A stretch of 5,773 nucleotides of DNA from Phycisphaerales bacterium (GCA_028288905.1 JAQGHJ010000881.1:1-5773); one strand, 5' to 3'. Positions 1-5,200 are shown, counted from the stretch's first letter. Translations and numbers: made by a program. Notes: generated by a model not told the origin, from the letters alone.

Positions 1-768
1 CAGCCGGCCCGCGCGGTCGCGGCCTGGGCGACGGGCCGGGGCAACGGGTCGGCCGCGACGGCCGACGACCGCCGCCCGGCCGACGCCGTCGTCCAGGAGA
101 ACCAGGACCTGCGGCTGACGAACGCCAAGCTGTCCTACGACCTGGCCGAGCTCCAGAAGGTCGCGATGGAGCGGGGCAAGATCGACCCGGAGCTGCGGAA
201 CCTGTGCACGCCGGTGGCCGTCCTCGGCGGGGCCGACCCCAACGGCGTCCGGGACGCCCTGTCCCTGAGGGCGACCGGGCTGTCCGGGTTCACCGACGGG
301 ATGTTCGTCCTGCACGACCGGGACGTGGTCGGGCGGCTGGTGACCGGCAAGGCCGGGGCGCGGGTCCGGCTCGTGACCGACCCGGAGTCGCGGGTGCAGG
401 CGTACTTCGTCCCGTTCCGCCGGGACGCCCGGCAGGCGGCGGTCGGGGCGGCGCCCCGGCCGGCGAACGAACAGGACCGCCGTCCGGCCGACGCGTACAA
501 CCTGCCGAGCCGGCTCGTCGAGGGGGCCGGCCGCGGGCGGATGGTCTGCCGCAACATCCCGTTCGACCTCGTCACCCAGGTCGGGCTGACCGTCGGCGAC
601 TGGGTGATGGTGAACGACCCCGAGTGGCCCCCCGCCCTCCAGGGCCGCCGCCTCGGCGTCGTCGTGCGGGTCACCAAGGCCGCCAAGATGATGGCGGAAA
701 TCGAGATCAAGCCCGACCCGGAGCTCCTGCTGCTCCGGGAGGTGTTGGTGCTGACGAAGGAGAAGTAG
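1..768 (+). CDS. mreC: Rod shape-determining protein MreC, 3' part (5' end outside window)
   Basis: MreC is a periplasmic, inner-membrane-anchored scaffold of the elongasome, linking MreB and MreD to the peptidoglycan synthases. The frame is open from the first base, so the N-terminal membrane anchor lies to the left; 255 codons are visible before the TAG. Visible residues about 30-62 look like the family's coiled coil (VVQENQDLRLTNAKL). The beta-rich MreC domain follows, with typical segments: LSLRATGLSGFTDGMFVLHDRDVVGRLV, split here as LSLRATGLSGFTDG and VVGRLV, then ARVRLVTDPESRVQAYFVPF and LTVGDWVMVNDPEWPP. Near the end GRRLGVVVRV matches the family's closing strand. A Pro/Ala/Asp-rich stretch around residues 145-165 separates the two halves of the beta domain. 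mreD follows in the same direction, the classic mreBCD order. The stop codon sits at the base of the downstream inverted repeat. Identity comes from motif pattern and synteny; no alignment was run. Confidence 0.86.
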   Translation, partial: QPARAVAAWATGRGNGSAATADDRRPADAVVQENQDLRLTNAKLSYDLAELQKVAMERGKIDPELRNLCTPVAVLGGADPNGVRDALSLRATGLSGFTDGMFVLHDRDVVGRLVTGKAGARVRLVTDPESRVQAYFVPFRRDARQAAVGAAPRPANEQDRRPADAYNLPSRLVEGAGRGRMVCRNIPFDLVTQVGLTVGDWVMVNDPEWPPALQGRRLGVVVRVTKAAKMMAEIEIKPDPELLLLREVLVLTKEK

Positions 769-917
769 AGGGGAAGAGCGGAAGAGGGGAAGTAGGCAGT
801 GAGGAGGGAAGGCGATCCCTCCGCTGTTCCGCTGTTCCGCTGTTCCGCTGTTCCGCTGTACCCCTTTTTCTCTCCCGTTTTACTGCCTACTTCCTCTCTT
901 CTGCTCTTCCCCTCTGC
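765..917 (+). repeat. Large inverted repeat filling the mreC-mreD spacer
   Basis: The left arm 765-804 pairs with the right arm 878-917 along 40 consecutive positions without a bulge. Of these, 34 are Watson-Crick, and the other six (766/916, 780/902, 787/895, 801/881, 803/879, 804/878) are G-U pairs in the + strand RNA. The left arm is almost pure purine (GAGGGGAAGAGCGGAAGAGG and on to AGTAGGCAGT). It begins within the mreC stop codon region, and the right arm ends 3 nt before the mreD ATG. The loop 805-877 contains five copies of an octamer. A smaller 7-bp stem (803-809/816-822) could compete at the loop side. It may be a MITE-like or REP-like dispersed repeat, or a functional intercistronic RNA structure. 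No transposase and no clear target-site duplication were seen. Confidence 0.9.
820..859 (+). repeat. Tandem repeat, 5 x TCCGCTGT
   Basis: Five perfect, uninterrupted copies of the octamer TCCGCTGT occupy exactly 40 bp in the loop of the mreC-mreD inverted repeat. A pyrimidine run (CCCCTTTTTCTCTCCC) follows directly. The unit length is not a multiple of three and the tract lies outside any gene, so copy-number change would alter the loop size without affecting a protein. Perfect identity suggests recent expansion by slippage. Confidence 0.93.
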
Positions 918-920
918 CCC

Positions 921-1466
921 ATGCGGTGGCTGCCGTTCTTCATCCTCGCGTACATCGTGCTCGGGCTGCAGCTTGGGGTCGGGGCGTTCGTGTCCTGGCA
1001 AGGGGCACAGCCGAACCTCGTGCTGATCGCGGCCGTGTACGTGGCCGTCAACGCCCCGCGGGACGCCGGGCTGTTCGGGGCGTTCCTGCTCGGGCTCGGC
1101 CAGGACCTGATCGGGGCCCACCCCCCCGGGCTGTACGCCCTGAGCTACGGGCTGGCCGCCCTGCTCGTCGTCGGCAGCCGGCAGCTGGCGTACAACGACC
1201 ACCCGCTGTCGCACCTGGCGCTGGCCCTGGGCGGCGGGCTGATCACGGCCGTCGTCCTGTACGTCCACGGCCTGATCCGCCCGCCCGGCCAGCCGCTGCC
1301 GACCGACGGCGGCGAGGTCCTCCCCGCCCTCCGTCCCGGCCTCGGCATGCTCCTGCTCGGGGCCCTGTACACCGCCGCCCTCGCCCCGCTCGCCCTGTGG
1401 CTGCTCGGCAAGACGAAGCCGATCTTCGGCTTTCGCTCCGCCCGATCGCGGCCGCGGTACGGATAG
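921..1466 (+). CDS. mreD: Rod shape-determining protein MreD
   Basis: MreD is the polytopic inner-membrane subunit of the elongasome, acting with MreC, MreB, RodA and PBP2. The 181-residue product is normal for the family. Hydrophobic segments fall at about residues 4-24, 31-45, 50-65, 69-86, 99-118 and 139-163. The family signature is clear: QPNLVLIAAVYVAV (30-43), then AFLLGLGQDLIG (54-65) with the usual Gly-Leu-x-x-Asp, then GLYALSYGLAALL. The C-terminus is basic (FRSARSRPRYG), as expected for a cytoplasmic tail. The ATG at 921 is chosen because the protein begins there with MRWLPFF, and the in-frame sequence before it is translated repeat. There is no Shine-Dalgarno sequence: the 20 nt upstream are nearly all pyrimidine, being the right arm of the inverted repeat. 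It is 152 nt from the mreC stop and converges with the gene at 1502-1855, with 35 bp between stops. Confidence 0.88.
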   Translation: MRWLPFFILAYIVLGLQLGVGAFVSWQGAQPNLVLIAAVYVAVNAPRDAGLFGAFLLGLGQDLIGAHPPGLYALSYGLAALLVVGSRQLAYNDHPLSHLALALGGGLITAVVLYVHGLIRPPGQPLPTDGGEVLPALRPGLGMLLLGALYTAALAPLALWLLGKTKPIFGFRSARSRPRYG

Positions 1467-1501
1467 TAAAGACGGCGGACGTACGTCTCGCGCCGCCCCC
1501 T

Positions 1502-1855
1502 TCACGGCTTCGGGTGCAGCTCGCACCAATCCTCTTTGCAGTACAGCACGTTCCGCTCGGACACGAACACCGGGTCGGCGAGCTTCAGTTCGGCGTACAG
1601 CCCCTGCGGGTCGAAGGGTGGCTCGACGTGGATCTCCAGCGGCAAGTCGGGGTGGTGCTGCCCGACCCGGGTCACCCGCCCGCCGGCCGCCCGGACGCGG
1701 TCCAGCGCGGGCCGCAGGTGCTCGCACACGTTCTCGTCCGCCAGCGTCTGCGTGTTCCCGGCGTGGTCCCGCCGCCGCCAGCGGAGGACGATGACCATGA
1801 CGACGGCCGCGACGGCCGTCCCGGCGAGCGTGAGCAAATCTTGGGTCGAGAACAC
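1502..1855 (-). CDS. Small single-pass membrane protein of unknown function
   Basis: I do not recognise a named family. The 117-residue product starts MFSTQDLLTLAG with a GTG codon at 1855. One hydrophobic helix spans about residues 7-24 (LLTLAGTAVAAVVMVIVL) and is followed at once by RWRRR. By the positive-inside rule this suggests a signal anchor with a cytoplasmic C-terminal part. The soluble part (about 30-117) has a likely amphipathic helix (CEHLRPALDRVRAAGGRV), then a strand-rich portion with LPLEIHVEPPFDP. It ends YCKEDWCELHPKP, with two cysteines five residues apart. Codon use matches its neighbours, and the compositionally sensible protein supports a real gene, although the opposite strand is also open here. 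It is transcribed away from argJ, 289 bp downstream of the argJ stop, probably from its own promoter. No Shine-Dalgarno sequence precedes the GTG. An in-frame start further upstream is not obvious. Confidence 0.72.
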   Translation of the reverse strand: MFSTQDLLTLAGTAVAAVVMVIVLRWRRRDHAGNTQTLADENVCEHLRPALDRVRAAGGRVTRVGQHHPDLPLEIHVEPPFDPQGLYAELKLADPVFVSERNVLYCKEDWCELHPKP

Positions 1856-1861
1856 GGGTGG

Positions 1862-1892
1862 ATTGTAGGGGCGAGCACCGTGCCGGTGACAT
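1862..1892 (-). promoter_or_regulatory. Possible promoter giving a leaderless mRNA for the 1502-1855 gene
   Basis: On the - strand TACAAT (1867 to 1862, five of six matches to TATAAT) lies six bases before the GTG start at 1855. A transcript starting at the usual distance would begin at or within one base of that GTG. The -35 side is weak: TGTCAC (1892 to 1887) with a 19-bp spacer is the nearest candidate. The AT-rich hexamer stands out in very GC-rich DNA, and there is no ribosome-binding sequence, which fits leaderless initiation. Position and hexamer are seen in the sequence; promoter activity is inferred. Confidence 0.4.
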
Positions 1893-1933
1893 GTCCCGAT
1901 CGGTCAGGACACGGCGCTTCGAACCCGCGGCAT

Positions 1934-1968
1934 CCGGGGCGGCGCCCGCTCCGCGGGCTCTGCCCCGG
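1934..1968. repeat. Nested GC-rich inverted repeat
   Basis: An outer 7-bp stem (CCGGGGC 1934-1940 with GCCCCGG 1962-1968) encloses an inner 6-bp stem (GCCCGC 1944-1949 with GCGGGC 1953-1958, loop TCC). There is no T-run on either side, so it is not a classic terminator. It lies upstream of the 1502-1855 gene and downstream of argJ. It resembles the GC-rich dispersed palindromes common in such genomes, but I see only this one copy. Confidence 0.5.
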
Positions 1969-2022
1969 CGTGTGGGGGACCGACCTGCGCGACCGGGCCC
2001 GTCGGACGTACGGTATGGGAAC

Positions 2023-2041
2023 CGCGACCGCAATGGTCGCG
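2023..2041 (-). other. Hairpin downstream of argJ, possible weak terminator
   Basis: CGCGACC (2023-2029) and GGTCGCG (2035-2041) form a perfect 7-bp stem with a 5-nt loop, about 104 bp past the argJ stop. On the - strand the sequence that follows is GGTTCCCATACC, not a T-run, so intrinsic termination is doubtful. It is the best hairpin seen between argJ and the next - strand gene. The remainder of 1893-2073 shows no gene. Confidence 0.3.
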
Positions 2042-2073
2042 ACCGCGCCGAACGAAGTCCCCGCCCACTTCCG

Positions 2074-2144
2074 TTCCTCCCCTCCTCCCCTCCTCTCCTC
2101 TTCCCCTCTGCTCTGCCCACCGCGTACTGCTTACCGCCTACTCC
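2074..2144 (-). repeat. Polypurine tract after argJ, related to the mreC-mreD repeat arm
   Basis: Read on the - strand, this begins directly after the argJ TGA with GGAGTAGGCGGTAAGCAGT. It continues through GGGCAGAGCAGAGGGGAAGAG into a purine-only run of 36 nt (plus-strand 2074-2109 is pure pyrimidine). The words GGCAGAGGGGAAGAG and AGTAGGC-AGT also make up the arms of the repeat at 765-917. No complementary arm is present here, so it would be a half or decayed copy. The stretch 2075-2094 is a perfect mirror repeat. Confidence 0.6.
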
Positions 2145-3419
2145 TCACGTGTGGTAGTCCGCGTTGATCGACACGTACTCCTTCGACAGGTCGCACGTCC
2201 AGACGGTGCCGTCGCCCTTGCCCTGCTTGCACGTCAGGTCGACCCGCACCTCCGGCTCGGCCAGCCGGGTGCTGACGGCGGCCGCGTCGTACGTCAGCGG
2301 CTGGCCGTTGCGGAAGACGGCCGTCCCCTGGAGCGTCAGCGTCGCCCGGTCCGGGTCGAACGGGACCCCGGCCAGCCCGGCGGCCGACACGATTCGGCCC
2401 CAGTTCGGGTCGTTCCCGTTCATCGCGCACTTCACCAGCGGGCTGTTGGCGATCGCCCGGGCCATCGCCCTGGCGTCGGCGTCGGTGTCCGCGCCCCGCA
2501 CCCGGACGACCACCACCTTCGTCGCCCCCTCCCCGTCGGCCGCGATCTGGTACGCCAGCGACTGGCACACCTCGTCCAGCGCCGCCTTGAACTTCGCCAG
2601 GTCCCGGTCCCCGGCGACGGCGGCCGACGCGCCCGACGCCAGAAGGACGGCCGTGTCGTTCGTGCTCGTGTGGTCGTCGATCGTGACGGCGTTGAAGCTG
2701 GCGTCGACCGTCGGGGCGAACAGCTTCCGCAGCGCGGCCGGGGCGATCTTCGCGTCCGTCGTGAGGTAGGACAGCAGGGTGGCCGACCGGCCCTTGAGCG
2801 ACCGACCTTTCGCCTTCGCCGCGCCGCCCGCCCCGCCGCCGGCCGCCGCGCCGACCTGGACGGCCATCCGCGGGCCGATCATGCCCGCCCCTTTGCACAC
2901 GCCGGCCAGCGTGACCGTCTCCCGCCCGATCTTCACCGTCGCCGCGGCCGCCTTCCGCTTCGTGTCGGTCGTCAGGATCGCGCTGCCGAACAGCAGCGCG
3001 TGCTCCAGGCTGTCCCCGAGGTACTGGGCGACGTCGCGGATGCCAGCCTCGACCTTCTCCATCGGCAGGGGGTGCCCGATGATCCCGGTGCTGCTCGGCA
3101 GCACGTGGGCGGCGTCGCACCCGACTAGCTCGGCCGCCAGCGTGCACATGCGGAACGCGTCCCGCTCGCCCTGCCGGCCGGTGCAGGCGTTGGCGTTACC
3201 GCTGTTGAGCACGACGGCCCGCAGCCGCCCGCCGGCCGCGTGGATCCGCCCGACCTTCACCGGGGCGGCGAACACCTTGTTCGTCGTGAACGCCGCGACG
3301 GCCGCCGCCGGGGCGTCGGCCACGAGCAGCCCGATGTCCGGGGTGTCGGTCGTCTTGATCCCGGCGTGGACCCCGCCGGCTCGGAAGCCTCGGGGGGAGA
3401 GCAGGTGCAGGTCGGGCAT
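2145..3419 (-). CDS. argJ: Glutamate N-acetyltransferase / ornithine acetyltransferase ArgJ, with insertion at the cleavage site
   Basis: ArgJ moves the acetyl group from N-acetylornithine to glutamate in the cyclic arginine pathway; some members also use acetyl-CoA. The 424-residue product shows the family motifs in order: LNSGNANACTG (71-81), SSTGIIG (109-115, oxyanion-hole Thr-Gly), KGAGMIGPRMA (176-186), ATLLSYLTTDA (213-223), SLAYQIAADGEGATK (287-301), NGNDPNWGRI (334-343) and the C-terminal SINADYHT. The precursor normally self-cleaves between Ala and Thr in MAT, and the Thr becomes the N-terminal nucleophile. Here the expected Thr position (187) is Val, and Thr214 in ATLLSYLTTDA takes its place, so 27 extra residues rich in Gly, Ala, Lys and Arg sit just before it. 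The ATG at 3419 is chosen because the family N-terminus starts there and GGAGG lies 10 nt upstream; the open frame beyond it is spurious. Whether it is mono- or bifunctional cannot be told from the sequence. Confidence 0.93.
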   Translation of the reverse strand: MPDLHLLSPRGFRAGGVHAGIKTTDTPDIGLLVADAPAAAVAAFTTNKVFAAPVKVGRIHAAGGRLRAVVLNSGNANACTGRQGERDAFRMCTLAAELVGCDAAHVLPSSTGIIGHPLPMEKVEAGIRDVAQYLGDSLEHALLFGSAILTTDTKRKAAAATVKIGRETVTLAGVCKGAGMIGPRMAVQVGAAAGGGAGGAAKAKGRSLKGRSATLLSYLTTDAKIAPAALRKLFAPTVDASFNAVTIDDHTSTNDTAVLLASGASAAVAGDRDLAKFKAALDEVCQSLAYQIAADGEGATKVVVVRVRGADTDADARAMARAIANSPLVKCAMNGNDPNWGRIVSAAGLAGVPFDPDRATLTLQGTAVFRNGQPLTYDAAAVSTRLAEPEVRVDLTCKQGKGDGTVWTCDLSKEYVSINADYHT

Positions 3420-3429
3420 ATGGCGATGG

Positions 3430-3434
3430 CCTCC
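3430..3434 (-). promoter_or_regulatory. Ribosome-binding site of argJ
   Basis: GGAGG on the - strand ends 10 nt before the ATG at 3419, slightly longer than the ideal spacing. It supports this start over the upstream in-frame ATG at 3686. Confidence 0.6.
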
Positions 3435-3476
3435 GGTGAACCCGCGTGCCGGTCCGCCGCGCGGGGTGCGCGGCGA

Positions 3477-3504
3477 GTTATACCGGCTCGGCGACGCGGG
3501 ACAA
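3477..3504 (-). promoter_or_regulatory. Sigma-70-like promoter of argJ
   Basis: On the - strand TTGTCC (3504 to 3499) and TATAAC (3482 to 3477) are separated by 16 bp. The -10 matches five of six consensus bases and the -35 four of six. Transcription would start near 3470, giving a leader of about 50 nt that includes the GGAGG. It lies downstream of the terminator at 3562-3596, so argJ would have its own insulated start. No ArgR operator is recognisable. Confidence 0.5.
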
Positions 3505-3561
3505 CGAGCGGGCGGAGGGCGGCCGTCCCCGAAGCGGTTCCTCCGTGATTCGGGAGGGCCA

Positions 3562-3596
3562 ACAAAAAGACCGACACGGCTTTCGCCGTGCCGGTC
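3562..3596 (-). terminator. Intrinsic terminator facing argJ
   Basis: A 12-position stem (3569-3580 with 3585-3596, one A-C mismatch, loop TTTC) is followed on the - strand by CTTTTTGTT, with five T from 3568 to 3564. The orientation is clear because the other strand has A-run before the stem and no T-run after it. It lies about 350 bp past the stop of the 3949-5193 gene, which has its own terminator. It therefore either insulates argJ or ends an unrecognised short transcript. Confidence 0.75.
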
Positions 3597-3601
3597 CGTT
3601 C

Positions 3602-3641
3602 GGGCATCCGTCGTCCACCGGATGCCCTGACGCAGGGTCAG
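3602..3641 (-). other. Two hairpins stacked before the 3562-3596 terminator
   Basis: GGGCATCCG (3602-3610) and CGGATGCCC (3619-3627) form a perfect 9-bp stem with an 8-nt loop. CTGAC (3627-3631) and GTCAG (3637-3641) form a second small stem that shares one base with it. On the - strand they come immediately before the intrinsic terminator, so a transcript through here would end in three consecutive hairpins. This could be the 3' part of a small RNA or a leader. No promoter is evident upstream. Confidence 0.4.
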
Positions 3642-3883
3642 CTCCCCGGTCGGCCGCGTGGGACGGGCCGGCGATCGGGGGTTCAAACGAGGGTCGTCGC
3701 GTGTCGCTGCGGGGTTTGCTGCCGGCGGTACCGGCGGCGGGTGCCCACCGCGACGACCGGAGTATGCGGCCTGATCCGCACCGCGGCGACGGACCGGATC
3801 AGGGCGGCCCGATCTAGGTCACTCGCCCGGGCCGGAGGCCGGGGTCGTCGTTTCCGGCGAATCCGAAACGTCCCCGTCGAAGC
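3642..3883. other. Non-coding spacer with an isolated inverted repeat
   Basis: No convincing gene is seen in either direction; the open frames here give low-complexity Arg/Pro-rich peptides without a family. The only clear structure is CCTGATCCG (3770-3778) pairing with CGGATCAGG (3795-3803), a perfect 9-bp inverted repeat with a 16-nt loop. No T-run follows it, so it could be an operator-like or dispersed palindrome. Confidence 0.45.
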
Positions 3884-3917
3884 CGAAACGAAGAACCCCG
3901 CCCTTGCGGGCGGGGTT
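3884..3917 (-). terminator. Intrinsic terminator of the RTX-protein gene
   Basis: AACCCCGCCC (3894-3903) and GGGCGGGGTT (3908-3917) form a perfect 10-bp stem with a 4-nt loop, 31 bp after the TGA of the 3949-5193 gene. The - strand tail is CTTCGTTTCGG, only moderately T-rich. The very stable stem and the location right after a gene make termination likely. Confidence 0.75.
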
Positions 3918-3948
3918 GCGGCAGCGGTGACGGGCCTCGCCGGCCGGC

Positions 3949-5193
3949 TCACATCAGGCTCTCGATGCTCGTGGCGTTGTCCTTGACCCCGAACCCGATG
4001 TCGTCGATCCAGGCGGTGTCGTTGCCGGCCCCGCCGTCGACCGTCTCGAAGAAGAAGTTGTCCTTGGCGTAGATCACGTCGTCACCGGCCCCGCCGCGGA
4101 GCACGTCCGGGCCGCCAGCCCCGTCGATGTAGTCGCTCCCGCCGCCGCCGATCAACTCGTTGGCGAACGCGTTCCCGTACAGCCCGTCCGCCCCGGCCCC
4201 GCCGACGGCCACCTCGATGTCGGTGTGGACGTTGTCGTGCTCCGTGCCCGACCCGTGGTCGTCGGCGAACCCGTCGTTCGCCACGTCGTCGAGCTGGATG
4301 CGGATCCCGACCGTCCGGCTCGCGTAGCTGACCGTGTCCCGGCCGGTCCCGCCCCAGAACGTGTCGGCCTCGTAGATGCTGCCGTTCTCGGCGTCCAGGA
4401 AGTCGTCGCCGGCGTCGCCGTACAGCGCGTCGTTGCCGGCCCCGCCCCGCAGGGTGTCGTTGTCGGCGCCGCCGTGCAGCGCGTCGTTCCCGCCGCCGCC
4501 GACGACCGTGTCGGCCCCGCCCCGGCCGTCGAGGGCGTTGGCGGCCGAAGACCCGGTGATCGTGTCCGCCTTGCCGCTCCCGAGGACGTTCTCGACGTCC
4601 GAGTGGGCGTTGTCCCCCTCGGAGAAGATGAACCACATGCCGTCGTTGGCCACGTCGTCGAGCGACACGACGCACCCGAGGGTGGCGTACCCGTAATCGA
4701 CGGTGTCGGTGCCGCTGCCGCCCTTGAGGTCGTCGGCCCCGGCGGCCCCGGTCAGGGCGTCGTTCCCAAGCCCGCCCTCGATCGCGTCGTTGCCGGCACC
4801 GCCGTTGAGCGCGTCGTTCCCGCCCCCGCCGCGGACGAAGTCGACCCCGTCCCCGCCGTTGATCGTCATCGGCTTGGTCACGGCGTCGGACCCGCGGAGC
4901 GAGTCGTTCCCGCCGAGGCCGTTGATCACGATGCGGTTCACCTGGGCCGGGGCGTAGTCGTGGGTCGTGCCGTTGTCCGACACGCGGATCTTGCCGTTCT
5001 TCAGGCTGACGACGATCTCGTCGCTGCCGGCCGTCCCGGTGGCGGTCAGCACGTGGGTGGCCGGGTTGAGCGACACGCTCATCAGCCGGCGGCCCTCGAG
5101 CGGCTCGAAGCCCGCGGTGGCGGTGCGGAGGGCGGTGCGGGTCGAGGCGGCCTGGGTCGAGGCGGTTCGGCGGGTGGCGGTCTGGCGGTCCAT
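3949..5193 (-). CDS. RTX-type calcium-binding repeat protein with planctomycete LEGRRLMS N-terminus
   Basis: The 414-residue product is a glycine/aspartate-rich protein of hemolysin-type repeats, which fold as a beta-roll binding Ca2+ and usually act outside the cell. Residues 29-39 read FEPLEGRRLMS, the short N-terminal motif typical of planctomycete exported giant proteins (LEPR-type). The basic Ser/Thr/Ala-rich stretch before it lacks a normal Sec hydrophobic core. Nonapeptide repeats (GGxGxD) cluster at about 92-162, 221-262, 330-372 and 386-392, for example GGGGNDALNGGAGNDAIEGG. Two longer modules, about 162-239 and 285-365, are related to each other: both run DTV-Y, then LDDVANDG, then an Asp/Glu-rich loop and a Gly-rich tail. 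No catalytic domain is present, so the role is unknown (matrix, adhesion or surface). The ATG at 5193 has AGGAG 7 nt upstream. The frame stays open further upstream, but only across translated REP-like repeat. A type I secretion partner is not in the window. Confidence 0.88.
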   Translation of the reverse strand: MDRQTATRRTASTQAASTRTALRTATAGFEPLEGRRLMSVSLNPATHVLTATGTAGSDEIVVSLKNGKIRVSDNGTTHDYAPAQVNRIVINGLGGNDSLRGSDAVTKPMTINGGDGVDFVRGGGGNDALNGGAGNDAIEGGLGNDALTGAAGADDLKGGSGTDTVDYGYATLGCVVSLDDVANDGMWFIFSEGDNAHSDVENVLGSGKADTITGSSAANALDGRGGADTVVGGGGNDALHGGADNDTLRGGAGNDALYGDAGDDFLDAENGSIYEADTFWGGTGRDTVSYASRTVGIRIQLDDVANDGFADDHGSGTEHDNVHTDIEVAVGGAGADGLYGNAFANELIGGGGSDYIDGAGGPDVLRGGAGDDVIYAKDNFFFETVDGGAGNDTAWIDDIGFGVKDNATSIESLM

Positions 5194-5200
5194 CGCGGTG

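Noticed and set aside
820..859. CRISPR-like array
   Set aside because: The units are 8 bp and directly contiguous, with no spacers and no cas genes.
765..917. Insertion sequence or complete MITE
   Set aside because: No transposase and no convincing target-site duplication; kept only as an inverted repeat of unknown origin.
204..920. N-terminal extension of mreD in the same frame
   Set aside because: It overlaps mreC in another frame and then translates the octamer repeat; MreD homology starts at 921.
1467..1501. Terminator between the convergent mreD and small-gene stops
   Set aside because: Only a 5-bp stem (1473-1477 with 1491-1495) around a short palindrome GACGTACGTC, with no T-run on either strand.
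135..2120. 661-codon open frame on the - strand
   Set aside because: It runs antisense through mreC and mreD and translates to Arg/Gly/Ala-rich low complexity; long false frames are expected at this GC content.
926..2167. 413-codon + strand open frame across mreD, the small gene and the spacer
   Set aside because: Arg/Pro-rich shadow that spans three unrelated regions, including antisense to the small gene.
3420..3686. 89-residue N-terminal extension of ArgJ
   Set aside because: It crosses the promoter-like sequence, the terminator and a hairpin, and has no ArgJ homology; the RBS supports the ATG at 3419.
3671..3700. tRNA-like T-loop (GGTTCAAAC)
   Set aside because: No flanking T-stem complementarity, anticodon arm or acceptor stem could be fitted.
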